A stretch of DNA of 64,000 bases from assembly GCF_017643475.1 (NCBI RefSeq), contig NZ_JAEPNI010000001.1, forward strand, positions 496,001 through 560,000. Reading direction: 5' to 3'. Under the pieces are notes generated by a model, which was not told where the DNA came from, did not search any database, and worked only from the letters and a program-made list of their open reading frames with translations. The translations under genes were made by a program, and so were the position numbers. The stretch's first letter is position 1. Every line of letters begins with the position of its first letter. This stretch comes from Maricaulis sp. Lineage in GTDB: Bacteria; Pseudomonadota; Alphaproteobacteria; Caulobacterales; Maricaulaceae. Of this stretch, positions 63,988 through 64,000 are shown piece after piece.

Positions 63988-64000
63988 ATGAAAAAGACAA
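63988..64000 (+). CDS. Start of a gene cut by the window edge
   Basis: The window ends ATGAAAAAGACA, coding MKKT, six bases after an AGGAGGGT Shine-Dalgarno. The basic start suggests a signal peptide. Nothing else can be said about the product. Confidence 0.7.

Noticed and set aside
63785-63991. 68-codon open frame in the AT-rich leader
   Set aside because: GTG start without ribosome-binding site, atypical codon use, and overlap with the start of the next gene; AT-rich promoter DNA explains it.

Overview
The window is a stretch of chromosome from a GC-rich alphaproteobacterium. It is most likely a marine member of the Caulobacterales/Maricaulales group (Maricaulis-, Oceanicaulis- or Hyphomonas-like). 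The evidence is gene content and order: a DivL cell-cycle pseudokinase with Tyr in place of the phospho-acceptor His, a ChvI/ChvG pair followed by EIIA and HPr genes, a CC0125/CC1285-type lipoprotein, Usg, a TIGR02300 (FYDLN acid) protein, a perfect TTAA-N7-TTAA CtrA box, and the order tsaE-amgK-murU-addB-addA-trxA/folC-accD-trpA-trpB-trpF. No plasmid, phage, insertion sequence or CRISPR signature was seen; this is mainly core chromosome with small accessory pockets.

Layout. 1-2.1 kb: end of tsaD, then gpsA, a YciI protein and a Rieske protein, each overlapping the next. 2.1-5.7 kb: a lipoprotein, a kelch-like protein, a creatininase-family amidohydrolase, a 26-residue membrane peptide and an exported methyltransferase-like lipoprotein. 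5.7-12.6 kb: a chemoreceptor with a small partner, an ABM-GNAT fusion, rlmN, an AT-richer DUF4303 gene, an IalB-like protein, a SpoU methyltransferase and an isoaspartyl peptidase. 12.77-12.96 kb: a strongly structured RNA candidate ending in an intrinsic terminator. 13.0-25.7 kb: an SDR, a TonB-dependent receptor, a CC0125-type lipoprotein, usg, a TPR/beta-propeller protein, ytoQ-dapF, an S9 peptidase, a ClpP-like lipoprotein, a SnoaL-like protein and a 560-residue protein of unknown function.

25.9-34.4 kb is a signalling block: ChvI/ChvG envelope-stress regulators, PTS EIIA and HPr with no hprK between them, a membrane protein with a very acidic disordered tail, a TonB-like lipoprotein near the CtrA box, and divL. 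34.4-44.1 kb: ferredoxin, then a tightly overlapped run tsaE-amgK-murU-addB-addA (tRNA t6A formation, peptidoglycan recycling, break repair) and trxA. 44.1-49.5 kb (minus strand): trpF-trpB-[unknown gene]-trpA-accD-folC. 49.7-56.6 kb: a LysR regulator, a 49-residue protein, a SprA-type metalloprotease, the aroA-cmk-rpsA-ihfB group, a TIGR02300 protein and tRNA-Ala(GGC). 56.7-63.2 kb (minus strand): a Sel1-repeat protein, the classic lptC-lptA-lptB-rpoN-hpf-ptsN group and rnd. The window ends with a frameshifted gene and the first codons of another gene behind an AT-rich leader.

The items most worth follow-up are the structured RNA (12770-12962), the four-cysteine protein coupled between trpB and trpA, two previously easy-to-miss small proteins (26 and 49 residues), the CtrA boxes, the missing hprK, and the single-base frameshift at about 63540. 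Functions are from motif recognition only; no database search was run.
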